Below are positions 1-11,567 of a DNA stretch of 64,000 bases, in pieces. The first letter of the stretch is position 1. Each line of letters begins with the position of its first letter. The stretch comes from Aristolochia californica (lineage: Eukaryota > Streptophyta > Magnoliopsida > Piperales > Aristolochiaceae). The notes beneath the pieces are model-generated. The model did no database searches. It saw only the letters and a list, made by a program, of their open reading frames with translations, and was not told where the DNA came from. The stretch lies in the NCBI GenBank assembly GCA_029961685.1, contig JARWKL010000007.1, forward strand, positions 25,181,013 to 25,245,012, in the 5' to 3' direction. The translations under genes were made by a program, and so were the position numbers.

Positions 1-104
1 GTCAAACAAGCCATTATTTTGCCCATATTCAACAAGTTGAGCTAACAATCATAGATGATTTTAAAGTGATTTGCCATATGTAACGGGCTATAGTTTTGTA
101 AGAA
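1..104 (+). repeat. Partial C unit (3' end only)
   Basis: The window opens inside a C unit: the CAAACAAGCC tail and a GTTGAGCTAAC-type 3' end are present, followed by the normal step into A at 105. Confidence 0.85.
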
Positions 105-781
105 ATGACTTATGGATTTGAAGTCAACACTCAGTTAAAAATCGATCGCCTCCCCCGTTTCCCAACGATTGCAAAACCTTAGATATAAAAATGAAAGAGT
201 GCATACGATCCCTAAAACATACAGACACTCTTTGGAAATATCTCTCTCTACATTTGTGCATTGTGCATTTACATTTTAGATGTACATTTTTTTCTTAAAT
301 CAGAACTTTGAGTTTTCGCTCCCCCTTCATCCCGTAAACAAAAAAAGGCACAAAAGATCACAACAAAATAAAATTTTTATAGTTGATGTGTGGAAAATAT
401 TTAAAATAATAACTAATGTAAACAAAAAATATCTATTCACACACCACAAATGAACACAAAAGTTTTGTTATCCAAGTTTGGGAAATTCCATTAGTCCAAC
501 CCTATTAAGCTTGGAATTTTACATGGAGGAGATTTTTTCTACACATGTTTTAAAAATGGATAGGCATGCTTGAAACATGTTAAAGATTCAAATGACCTAT
601 GGATCCAAAGCTTTTAAAGAGAATAACAAACGCTCATTAAATTCTCAAGTGAACTTGGCGTGGGATATTTACCCAAGTCAAACATGCCATTATTTTGCCC
701 ATTTGCAAAAAGCTGACATAATTAATCATAGATGATTGTAATTTGATTTATCATGCATAACGGGCTATATTTTTGTATGAA
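105..781 (+). repeat. A unit with B-type 3' end (hybrid)
   Basis: The first 520 bases carry A markers (GAAGTCAACACTC, CTCCCCCGTTTCCC, CCCTATTAAGCTTGG). From about 645 the sequence switches to the B variant with AACTTGGCG and AAAAGCTGACATAATTAATC. That tail matches the unit tails at about 2005-2115 and 3345-3460, so the left-hand dimer block seems to begin inside this unit. Confidence 0.85.
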
Positions 782-2129
782 ATGACTTATGGATTGCAAT
801 TCACAACTCAGTTAAAAATCCTCTGCCACCAATTTTTCCCGACGATTGCAAAACCTGAGATATAAAAACTAAAAAAAGCTTACAACCCCTAAAAATTACC
901 GACACTCTTTGGAATTATCTCTCCCAACAATTGTGCATTGTGCTTTTCTATTTTAGATGTACACTTTTTTCTTAAATCAAAACTTTGACTTTTCGCTCTG
1001 CCTTCATCCCGAAAACAAACAAGGCAAAAAGCTTACAACAAAATGAAAATTTTATAGTTGATGTATGGAAAAAATTTAAAACAATAACAAATATAAATAA
1101 AGAAAATTTATTCACCCAACACAAATGAACACAAAAGTTTCGTTATCCAATTTTGGGAAATTCCACTAGTTTAACCCTAATAGCTTGGAATTTTGCAAGA
1201 AAGAGATTTCGTCCACACATGTTTTAAAAATGGATATGCAAGTTTGAAACATGTTAAAAATGCAAATGATCTATGGATTCAAAGCTTTTAAAGAGAATAA
1301 CAAACGCTCATTAAATTCTCAAGTGAACTTGGCGTGGGATATTTACCCGAGTCAAACATGCCACTATTTTGCCCATTTACAAAAATTTGATCTAACAATC
1401 ATAGATGATTGTAAAGTGATTTATCATGCGTAACGGGCTATATTTTTTTATGAAATGACTTATGGATTGCAATTCAACACTCAGTTAAAAATCCTTTGCC
1501 ACCAATTTTTCCCGACGATTGCAAAACCTGAGATATAAAAACTAAAAAGGGCTTACAATCCCTAAAAATTACAGACACTCTTTGGAATTATCTCTCCCTA
1601 CAATTGTGCATTGTGATTTTCCATTTTAGATGTACACTTTTTTCTTAAATCAAAACTTTGACTTTTCGTTGTCCCTTCATCCCGAAAACAAACAAGGCAA
1701 AAAGCTTAGAACAAAATGAAAATTTTATAGTTGATGTATGGAAAAAATTTAAAACAATAAAAAAATATAAATAAAGAAAATTTATTCACCCAACACAAAT
1801 CAATACAAAAGTTTTGTTAGCCAATTTTGGGAAATTCCACTAGTTTAACCCTAATGGCTTGGAATTTTACAAGAAAGAGATTTCATCCACACATGTTTTA
1901 AAAATGGATATGCATGTTAGAAACATGTTAAAGATGCAAATGAGCTATGGATGCAAAGCTTTTAAAGCGAATAACAAACGCTCATTAAATTCTCAAGTGA
2001 ACTTGGCGTGGGATATTTACCCAAGTCAAACATGCCATTATTTTGCCCATTTGCAAAAAGCTGACATAATTAATCATAGATGATTGTAATTTGATTTATC
2101 ATGCATAACGGGCTATATTTTTGTATGAA
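782..2129 (+). repeat. Dimer repeat copy 1 (two B variants)
   Basis: Units start at 782 and 1455. The first has CACAACTCAG near its start, TTTTGCAAGAAAGAGATTTC, and an A-like tail (AAAATTTGATCTAAC). The second has CAACACTCAG, TTTTACAAGAAAGAGATTTC and a B tail (AAAAGCTGACATAATT). This pair repeats twice more to the right with a 1347-1348 bp step. Confidence 0.9.
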
Positions 2130-3476
2130 ATGACTTATGGATTGCAATTCACAACTCAGTTAAAAATCCTCTGCCACCAATTTTTCCCGACGATTGCAAA
2201 ACCTGAGATATAAAAACTAAAGAGAGCTTACAATCCCTAAAAATTACCGACACTCTTTGTAATTATCTCTCCCAACAATTGTGCATTGTGCTTTTCTATT
2301 TTAGATGTACACTTTTTTCTTAAATCAAAACTTTGACTTTTCGCTCTCCCTTCATCCCGAAAACAAACAAGGCAAAAAGCTTACAACAAAATGAAAATTT
2401 TATAGTTGATGTATGGAAAAAATTTAAAACAATATCAAATATAAATAAAGAAAATTTATTCACCCAACACAAATGAACACAAAAGTTTTGTTATCCAATT
2501 TTGGGAAATTCCACTAGTTTAACCCTAATAGCTTGGAATTTTGCAAGAAAGAGATTTCGTCCACACATGTTTTAAAAATGGATATGCATGTTTGAAACAT
2601 GTTAAAAATGCAAATGAGCTATGGATTCAAAGCTTTTAAAGAGAATAACAAACGCTCATTAAATTCTCAAGTGAACTTGGCGTGGGATATTTACCCGAGT
2701 CAAACATGCCACTATTTTGCCCTTAAACAAAAATTTGATCTAACAATCATAGATGATTGTAAAGTGATTTATCATGCGTAACGGGCTATATTTTTTTATG
2801 AAATGACTTATGGATTGCAATTCAACACTCAGTTAAAAATCCTTTCCCACCAATTTTTTCCGACAAATGCAAAACCTGAGATATAAAAACTAAAAAGGGC
2901 TTACAATCCCTAAAACTTACAGACAGTCTTTGGAATTATCTCTCCCTACAATTGTGCATTGTGATTTTCCATTTTAGATGTACACTTTTTTCTTAAATCA
3001 AAACTTTGACTTTTCGTTGTCCCTTCATCCCGAAAACAAACAAGGCAAAAAGCTTAGAACAAAATGAAAATTTTATAGTTGATGTATGGAAAAAATTTAA
3101 AACAATAACAAATATAAATAAAGAAAATTTATTCACCCAACACAAATCAATACAAAACTTTTGTTATCCAATTTTGGGAAATTCCACTAGTTTAACCCTA
3201 ATAGCTTGGAATTTTACAAGAAAGAGATTTCATCCACACATGTTTTAAAAATGGATATGCATGCTTGAAACATGTTAAAGATGCAAATGAGCTATGGATG
3301 CAAAGCTTTTAAAGCGAATAACAAACACTCATTAAATTCTCAAGTGAACGTGGCGTGGGATATTTACCCGAGTCAAACATGCCATTATTTTGCCCATTTG
3401 CAAAAAGCTGACATAATTAATCATAGATGATTGTAATTTGATTTATCATGCATAACGGGCTATATTTTTGTATGAA
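2130..3476 (+). repeat. Dimer repeat copy 2 (two B variants)
   Basis: Units start at 2130 and 2803. Each carries the same private variants as its partner in copy 1: CACAACTCAG in the first, CCTTTCCCACC-like and TTTTACAAGAAAG in the second. Local differences are few. Confidence 0.9.
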
Positions 3477-4823
3477 ATGACTTATGGATTGCAATTCACA
3501 ACTCAGTTAAAAATCCTCTGCCACCAATTTTTCCCGACGATTACAAAACCTGAGATATAAAAACTAAAAAGGGCTTACAATCCCTAAAAATTACAGACAC
3601 TCTTTGGAATTATCTCTCCCAACAATTGTGCATTGTGCTTTTCTATTTTAGATGTACACTATTTTCTTAAATCAAAACTTTGACTTTTCGCTCTCCCTTC
3701 ATCCCGAAATCAAACAAGGCAAAAAGCTTACAACAAAATGAAAATTTTATAGTTGATGTATGGAAAAAATTTAAAACAATAACAAATATAAATAAATAAA
3801 ATTTATGCACCCAACACAAATGAACACAAAAGTTTTGTTATCAAATTTTGGGAAATTCCACAAGTTTAACCCTAATAACTTGGAATTTTGCAAGAAAGAG
3901 ATTTCGTCCACACATGTTTTAAAAATGGATATGCATGTTTGAAACATGTTAAAAATTCAAATGAGCTATGGATTCAAATCTTTTAAAGAGAATAACAAAC
4001 GCTCATTAAATTCTCAAGTGAACTTGGCGTGGGATATTTACCCGAGTCAAACATGCCACTATTTTGCCCATTTAAAAAAATTTGATCTGACAATCATAGA
4101 TGATTATAAAGTGATTTATCATGCGTAACGGGCTATATTTCTGTATGAAATGACTTATGGATTGCAATTCAACACTCAGTTAAAAATCCTCTGCCACCAA
4201 TTTTTCCCGACGATTGCAAAACCTGAGATATAAAAACTAAAAAGGGCATACAATCCCTAAAAATTACAGACAGTCTTTGGAATTATCTCTCCCTAAAATT
4301 GTGCATTGTGATTTTCCATTTTAGATGTACACTTTTTTCTTAAATCAAAACTTTGACTTTTCGTTCTCCCTTCATCCCGAAAACAAACAAGGCAAAAAGC
4401 TTACAACAAAATGAAAATTTTATAGTTGATGTATGGAAAAAATTTAAAACAATAACAAATATAAATAAAGAAAATTTATTCACCCAACACAAATGAACAC
4501 AAAAGTTTAGTTATCCAATTTTGGGAAATTCCACCAGTTTAACCCTAATAGCTTGGAATTTTACAAGAAAGAGATTTCATCCACACATGTTTTAAAAATG
4601 GATATGCATGTTTGAAACATGTTAAAGATGCAAATGAGCTATGGATGCAAAGCTTTTAAAGCGAATAACAAACGCTAATTAAATTCTCAAGTGAACTTGG
4701 CGGGGGATATTTACCCGAGTCAAACATGCCATTATTTTGCCCATTTGCAAAAAGCTGACATAATTAATTATAGATGATTGTAATGTGATTTTTTATGCGT
4801 AACGGGCTATATTAATGTATGAA
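3477..4823 (+). repeat. Dimer repeat copy 3 (two B variants)
   Basis: Units start at 3477 and 4150. It is a third copy of the B-B dimer, with CACAACTCAG near 3495 and ACAAGAAAGAG near 4563. Its tail differs (ATTAATTATAGATGATT, then ATATTAATGTATG) and passes into the first C unit at 4824, which marks the right edge of the dimer block. Confidence 0.9.
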
Positions 4824-6844
4824 ATGACTTATGGATTGCAATTCAACACTCAGTTAAAAATCCTCCGCACCCATTTTTCCCGACGATTACAAAATCTGAG
4901 ATATAAAAACGAAAAGGTGCTGAAAATCCCTAAAAATTACAGACACGCTTTGGAATTATCTCTCTCGGCATATGTTTATTGTGCATTTCCGTTTTAGATG
5001 TACACATTTTTCATAAATCAAAACTTCGAGTTTTTCGCTCTCCCTTCATCCTGTAAACAAAAAAGGCAAATAGATCACAGCAAAATAAAAATTTCATAGT
5101 TGATGTACGGACAAAGTTTGAAACAATAAAAAGTGTAAATGAAGAAAATTTATTCACACACCACAAATGAACACAAAAGTTTTGTTATCCAAGTTTGGGA
5201 AATTCCACTTGTCCAAAACTAATATCTTGGAATTTTACATGAAGGAGATTTTTTCTACACATGTTTTAAAAATGGATATGCATGCCAAAAACATGTTAAA
5301 GATTCAAATGACCTATATATCCAAAACTTTTAAAGAGAATAACAAACGCTCATTAAATTCTCAAGTGAACGTGCGGTGGGATATTTGCCCGAGTCAAACA
5401 TGCCATTATTTTGCCCATATTCAAAAAGTTGAGCTAACAATCATAGATGATTGTAAAATGATTTGTCATTTGTAACGGGCTATATTTTTGTAAGAAATGA
5501 CTTATGGATTTCAAGTCAACACTCAGTTAAAAATCGCCCGCCTCCCCCGTTTCCCGGTGATTGAAAAATCTTTGATATAAAAATGAAAGAGTGCATATGA
5601 TCCCTAAAACATACTGAAACTCTTTGGAAATATCGCTCTCTACGTTTGTGCATTGCGCATTTCCATTTTAGATGTACACTTTTTTCTTAAATTAGAACTT
5701 TGAGTTTTCGCTCCCCTTTCATCCCGTAAACAAAATGGCAAAAAAGACCACAACAAAATAAAAATTTTATAGTTGATGTGTGAAAAATATTTAAAATAAT
5801 AACTAATGTAAATAAAAAATATTTATTCACACACCACAAATGAACACAAAATTTTTGTTCTCCAAGTTTGGGAAATTCCACTAGTCCAACCCTATTAAGC
5901 TTGGAATTTTACATGAAGGAGATTTTTCCTACACATGTTTTAAAAATGGATTCGCATGCTTGAAACATGTTAGAGATTCAAATGACCTATGGATCCAAAG
6001 CTTTCAAAGAGAATAACAAACGCTCATTAAATTCTCAAGTGAACGTGCGGTGGGATATTTACCCGAGTCTAACAAATCATTATTTTGCCCATTTTCAAAA
6101 AAATTGATCTAACAATCATAGATGATTGTAAAGTGATTTATCATGCGTAACGGGCTATATTTTTGTATGAAATGACTTATGGATTGCAATTCAACACTCA
6201 GTTAAAATTCCTCTGCCACCAATTTTTCCCGACGATTGCAAAACCTGAGATATAAAAACTAAAAAGAGCATACAATCCCTAAAAATTACAGACACTTTTT
6301 GGAATTATCTCTCCCTACAATTGTGCATTGTGCTTTTCTATTTTAGATGTACACTTTTTTCTTAAATCAAAACTTTGATTTTTCACTTTCCCGTCATCCC
6401 AGAAAAAAACAAGGCAAAAAGCTTACAACAAAATGAAAATTTTATAGTTGATGTATGGAAAAAATTTAAGACAGTAAAAAATATAAATAAATAAAATTTA
6501 TTCACCCAACACAAATGAACACAAAAGTTTTGTCATCCAATTTTGGGAAATTCCACTAGTTTAACCCTAATAGCTTGGAATTTTGCAAGAAAGAGATTTC
6601 ATCCACACATGTTTTAAAAATGGATATGCATGTTTGAAACATGTTAAAGATACAAATGAGCTATTGATTCAAAGCTTTTAAAGAGAATAACAAGCGCTCA
6701 TTAAATTCTCAAGTGAACTTGGCGTGTCATATTTACCTGAGTCAAACATGCCATTATTTTGCCCATTTTCAAAAGCTGACATAATTAATCATAGATGATT
6801 GTAATGTGATTTATCATGCGTAACGGGCTATATTTGTGTATCAA
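4824..6844 (+). repeat. Trimer C-A-B
   Basis: Units are C at 4824, A at 5497 and B at 6172. This is the first complete trimer and marks the change from dimer to trimer organisation. The C unit lacks the usual GGATCC (it reads TATATATCC near 5315). Confidence 0.93.
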
Positions 6845-7517
6845 ATGACTTATGGATTGCAATTAAACACTCAATTAAAAATCCTCCGCACCCCATTTTT
6901 CCCGACGATTGCAAAACCTGAGATATAAAAACGAAAAGGTGCTTACAATCCCTATAAATTATAGATACTCTTTGGAATTATCTCTCTCTACATATGTGCA
7001 TTGTGCATTTCCGTTTAAATGTACACATTTTTCTTAAATCAAAACTTCAAGTTTTTCGCTCTGCCTTCATCCCGTAAAAAAAGAAGGCAAATAGATCACA
7101 GCAAAATGAAAATTACATAGTTGATGTACGGAAAAAGTATAAAAGAAGAAAAAAACTAAATGCAGAAAATTTATTCACACACCACAAATGAACACAAAAG
7201 TTTTATTATCCAAGTTTGGGAAATTCCACTAGTCCAAAACTAATATCTTGGAATTTTACATGAAGGAGATTTTTTCTACTCATGTTTTAAAAATGGATAT
7301 GCATGCCCGAAACATGTTAAAGATTCAAATGACCTATGGATCCAAAGGTTTTAAAGAGAATAACAAACGCTCATTAAATTCTCAAGTGAACATCCGGTGG
7401 GATATTTGCCCGAGTCAAACAAGCCATTATTTTTCCCACATTAAAAAAGTTAAGCTAACAATCATAGATGATTGTAAAGTGATTTGTCATGCATAACGGG
7501 CTATGTTTTTGTAAGAA
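6845..7517 (+). repeat. Extra C unit (C followed by C)
   Basis: This is a full C unit with a C tail (GAGTCAAACAAGCC). A second C unit follows at 7518 instead of the expected A. The class jump falls at the conserved unit boundary. Confidence 0.9.
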
Positions 7518-9543
7518 ATGACTTATGGATTGCAATTCAACAATCAGTTAAAAATCCTCCGCGACCCATTTTTCCCGACGATTGCAAAACCTGAGATATA
7601 AAAACGAAAAGGTGCTTACAATCCCTAAAAATTACAGACACTCTTTGGAATTATCTCTCTCTACATATGTGCGTTGTGCATTTCCATTTTAGATGTACCC
7701 ATTTTTCTTACATCAAAACTTCGAGTTTTTCGCTCTCCCTTCATCCCGTAAACAAAAAAGGCATATAGATCACAGCAAAATGAAAATTTCATAGTTGTTG
7801 TACTGAAAAAGTTTAAAACAATAAAAAAAGTAAATGAAGAATATTTATTCACACACCACAAATGAAATCAAAAGTTTTGTTATCCAAATTATGAAAATTC
7901 CACTAGTCCAAAACTAATATCTTGGATTTTTACATGAAGGAGATTTTTTCTACACATGTTTTAAAAATGGATATGCATGCCAGAAACTTGTTAAAGATTC
8001 AAATGACCTATGGATCCAAAGCTTTTAAAGAGAATAACAAACGCTCATTAAATTCTCAAGTGAACCTGTGGTAGGATATTTGCCCGAGTCAAACAAGCCA
8101 TTATTTTGCCCATATTCAAAAAGTTGAGCTAACAATCGTAGATGATTGTAAAGTGATTTGTCATGCCTAATGGGCTATATTTTTGTAACAAATGACTGAT
8201 GGATTTGAAGTCAACACTCAGTTAAGAATCGCCCGCCTCCCCCGTTTCCCGACGATTGCAAAACCTTAGATATAAAAAGGTAAAAAGTGCATACGATCCC
8301 TAAAACATATATACACTCTTTGGAAATATCACTCTCTACATTTGTGCATTGTGTATTTCCATTTTAGATGCACACTTTTTTCTTAAATCAGAACTTTGAG
8401 TTTTCGCTCCCCCTTCATCCCGTAAACAAAAAAGGCAAAAAAGATAAAAAAAAAAAAAAAAATTTTATAGTTGATGTGTGGAAAATATTTAAAATAATAA
8501 CTAGTGTAAATAAAAAATATCTATTCCCACACCACAAATGAACACAAAAGTTTTGTTATCCTAGTTTGGAAAATTCCATTAGTCAAACCCTATTAAGCTT
8601 GGAATTTTACATGAAGGAGATTTTTTCTACACATGTTTTAAAAATGGATATGCAAGCTTGAGACATGTTAAAGATTCAAATGACCTATGGATCCAAATCT
8701 TTTAAATAGAATAACAAACGCTCATTAAATTCTCAAGTGAACGTGCGGTGGGATATTTACCCGAGTCTAGCAAGTAATTATTTTGCCCATTTTCAAAAAT
8801 TTGATCAAACAATCATAGATGATTGTAAAATGATTTATCATGCGTAATGGACGATATTTTTGTATGAAATGACTTAGGGAATGCAAATCAACACTCAGTT
8901 AAAAATCCTCTGCCACCAATTTTTCCAGACGATTGCAAAACCTGAGATATAAAAACTAAAAAGAGCTTACAATCCCTAAAAATTACAGATACTCTTTGGA
9001 ATTATCTCTCCCTACAATTGTGCATTGTGCTTTTCCCTTTTAGATGTACACTTTTGTCTTAAATCAAAACTTTGACTCTTCGCTCTCCCTTCATCCCGAA
9101 AACAAACAAGGCAAAAAGCTTACAACAAAATGAAAATTTTATAGTTGATGTATGGAAAAAATTAAAAACAATAACAAATATGAATAAAGAAAATTTATTC
9201 ACCCAACAAAAAATGAACACAAAAGTTATGTTTTCCAATTTTTGGAAATTCCACTAGTTTAACCCTAATAGCTTGGAATTTTGCAAGAAAGAGATTTCGT
9301 CCACACATGTTTTAAAAATGGATATGCATGTTTGAAACATTTTAAAGATGCAAATGAGCTATGGATTCAATGTTTTTAAAGAGAATAACAAACGCTCATT
9401 AAATTCTCAAGTGAACTTGGCGTGGGATATTTACCCGAGTCAAACATGCCGTTATTTTGCCCATTTGGAAAAAGCTGACATAATTAATCATAGATGATTG
9501 TAATGTGATTTATCATGCGTAACGTCCTTTATTTTTGTATGAA
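7518..9543 (+). repeat. Trimer C-A-B
   Basis: Units are C at 7518, A at 8192 and B at 8869. The A unit contains a run of 17 adenines at 8446-8462, where sister copies read GATCACAACAAAATAAAAA. Confidence 0.93.
8446..8462 (+). repeat. Homopolymer run of 17 A
   Basis: This is the longest A run I noticed in the window. It replaces the mixed sequence seen at the same place in other A units. It could be real slippage or a sequencing or assembly artefact. Confidence 0.9.
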
Positions 9544-10218
9544 ATGATTTATGGATTGCAATTCAACACTCAGTTAAAAATCCTCCGCAACCCATTTTTC
9601 CCTACGATTGCAAAATCAGAGATATAAAAATGAAAAGGTGCTTACAATCCATAAAAATTACAGACACTCTTAGGAATTATCTCTTTCTACATATGTGCAT
9701 TGTGCATTTCCGTTTTAGATGTACACATTTTTCTTAAATCAAAACTTCGATTTTTTCGCTCTCCCTTCATCCCGTAAACAAAAAAGGCAAATAGATAACA
9801 ACAAAATGAAAATTTCATAGTTGATGTACGGAAAAAGTTTAAAACAATAAAAAAATTAAATGAAGAAAATTTATTCCCACACCACAAATGAACACAAAAG
9901 TTTTGTTATCCAAGTTTGGGAAATTCCACTAGCCCAAAACTAATATCTTGGAATTTTACATGAAGGAGATTCTTTCTACACATGTTTTAAAAATGGATAT
10001 GCATGCCAGAAACATGTTAAAGATTCAAATGACCTATGGATCCTATGCTTTTAAAGAGAATAACAAACGCTCATTAAATTCTCAAGTGAACGTGCGGTGG
10101 GATATTTACCTGAGTCAAACATGCCATTATTTTGTCCATTTGCAAAAAGCTGACATAATTAATCATAGATGATTGTAATGTGATTTATCATGCGTAACGG
10201 GTTATATTTTTGTAAGAA
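9544..10218 (+). repeat. C unit with B-type tail (hybrid)
   Basis: C markers run up to GCATGCCAGAAACATG and GTGCGGTGGG. From about 10110 the tail is B (CAAACATGCC, AAAAAGCTGACATAATT). As expected for a B tail, the next unit is C. Confidence 0.88.
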
Positions 10219-11567
10219 ATGACTTATGGATTGCAATTCAATACTCAGTTAAAAATCCTCCGCAACCCATTTTTCCCGACGATTGCAAAACCTGAGATAT
10301 AAAAACGAAAAGGTGCTTACAATACCTAAAAATTACAGACACTCTTTGGAATTATCTCTCTCTACATATGTGTGTTGTGCATTTCCGTTTTAGAGGTACA
10401 CATTTTTCTTAAATCAAAACTTGGAGTTTTTCGCTCTCCCTTCATCCCGTAAACAAAAAGGGCAAATAGATCACAGCAAAATGAAAATTTCATAGTTGAT
10501 GTACGGAAAACATTTAAAACAATAAAAAAAGTAAATGAAGAAAATTTATTCACACACCACAAATTAACACAAAAGTTTTGTTATCCAAGTTTGGGAAATT
10601 CCACTAGTCGATAACTAAAATCTTGGAGTTTTACAAGAAGAAGATTTTTTCTACACATGTTTTAAAAATGGATATGCATGCCAGAAACATGTTAAAAATT
10701 CAAATGACCTATGGATACAAAGCTTTTAAAGAGAATAACAAACGCTCATTAAATTCTCAAGTGAACGTGCGGTGGGATATTTGCCCGAGTCAAACAAGCC
10801 ATTATTTTGCCCATATTCAAAAAGTTGAGCTAACAATCATAGATGATTGTAAAGTGATTTGTCATGCGTAACGGGATATATTTTTGAAAGAAATGACTTA
10901 TGGATTTGAAGTCAACACTCAGTTAAAAATTGCCCGCCTCCCCCGTTTCCCGACGATTCCAAAACCTTAGATATAAAAAAGAAAAAAGTGCATACGATCC
11001 CTAAAACATATAGACACTCTTTGGAAATATCTCTCTCTACATTTGTGCATTGTGCATTTCCATTTTACATGTACACTTTTTTCTTAAATCAGAACTCTGA
11101 GTTTTCGCTCCCCTTTCATCCTGTAAACAAAAAAGGCAAAAAAGATCACAAAAAAATAAAATATTTATAGTGATGTGTGGAAAATATTTAAAATAATAAC
11201 TAATGTAAATAAAAAATATCTATTCACACACCACAAATGAACACAAAAGTTTTGTTATCCAAGTTTGGGAGATTCCATTAGTCCAACCCTATTAAGCTTG
11301 GAATTTTACATGAAGGAGATTTGTTCTACACATGTTTTGAAAATGGATATGCATGCTTGAAACATGTTAAATATTCAAATGACCTATGGATTGAAAGATT
11401 TTAAAGAGAATAACAAACGCTCATTAAATTCTCAAGTGAACGTGCGGTGGGATATTTGCCCGAGTCTAACAAGTCATTATTTTGCCCATTTTCAAAAATT
11501 TGATCTAACAATCATAGATAATTGTACAGTGATTTATCATGTCTAACGGGCTATATTTTTGTATGAA
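10219..11567 (+). repeat. Incomplete trimer C-A (B missing)
   Basis: Units are C at 10219 and A at 10893. The A unit ends with a normal A tail, but the next unit at 11568 is C, so one B unit is skipped exactly at the boundary block. Confidence 0.9.

Noticed and set aside
3006..3248. Plus-strand open frame of 60-80 codons in B units (also 9072, 13110, 39670, 43715)
   Set aside because: It follows the B consensus, its length changes from copy to copy with single substitutions, and nothing suggests a domain.
7248..7496. Plus-strand open frame of 82 codons recurring in C units (also 10623, 19299, 21321, 26018, 37467, 46611, 48632, 63724), and 102-codon versions at 5167, 15280 and 42507
   Set aside because: It appears once per unit at the same place, is broken by stops or indels in many sister copies, has no family resemblance I recognise, and no frame exceeds 102 codons in 64 kb. 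It is a by-product of a repeated sequence, not a gene family.
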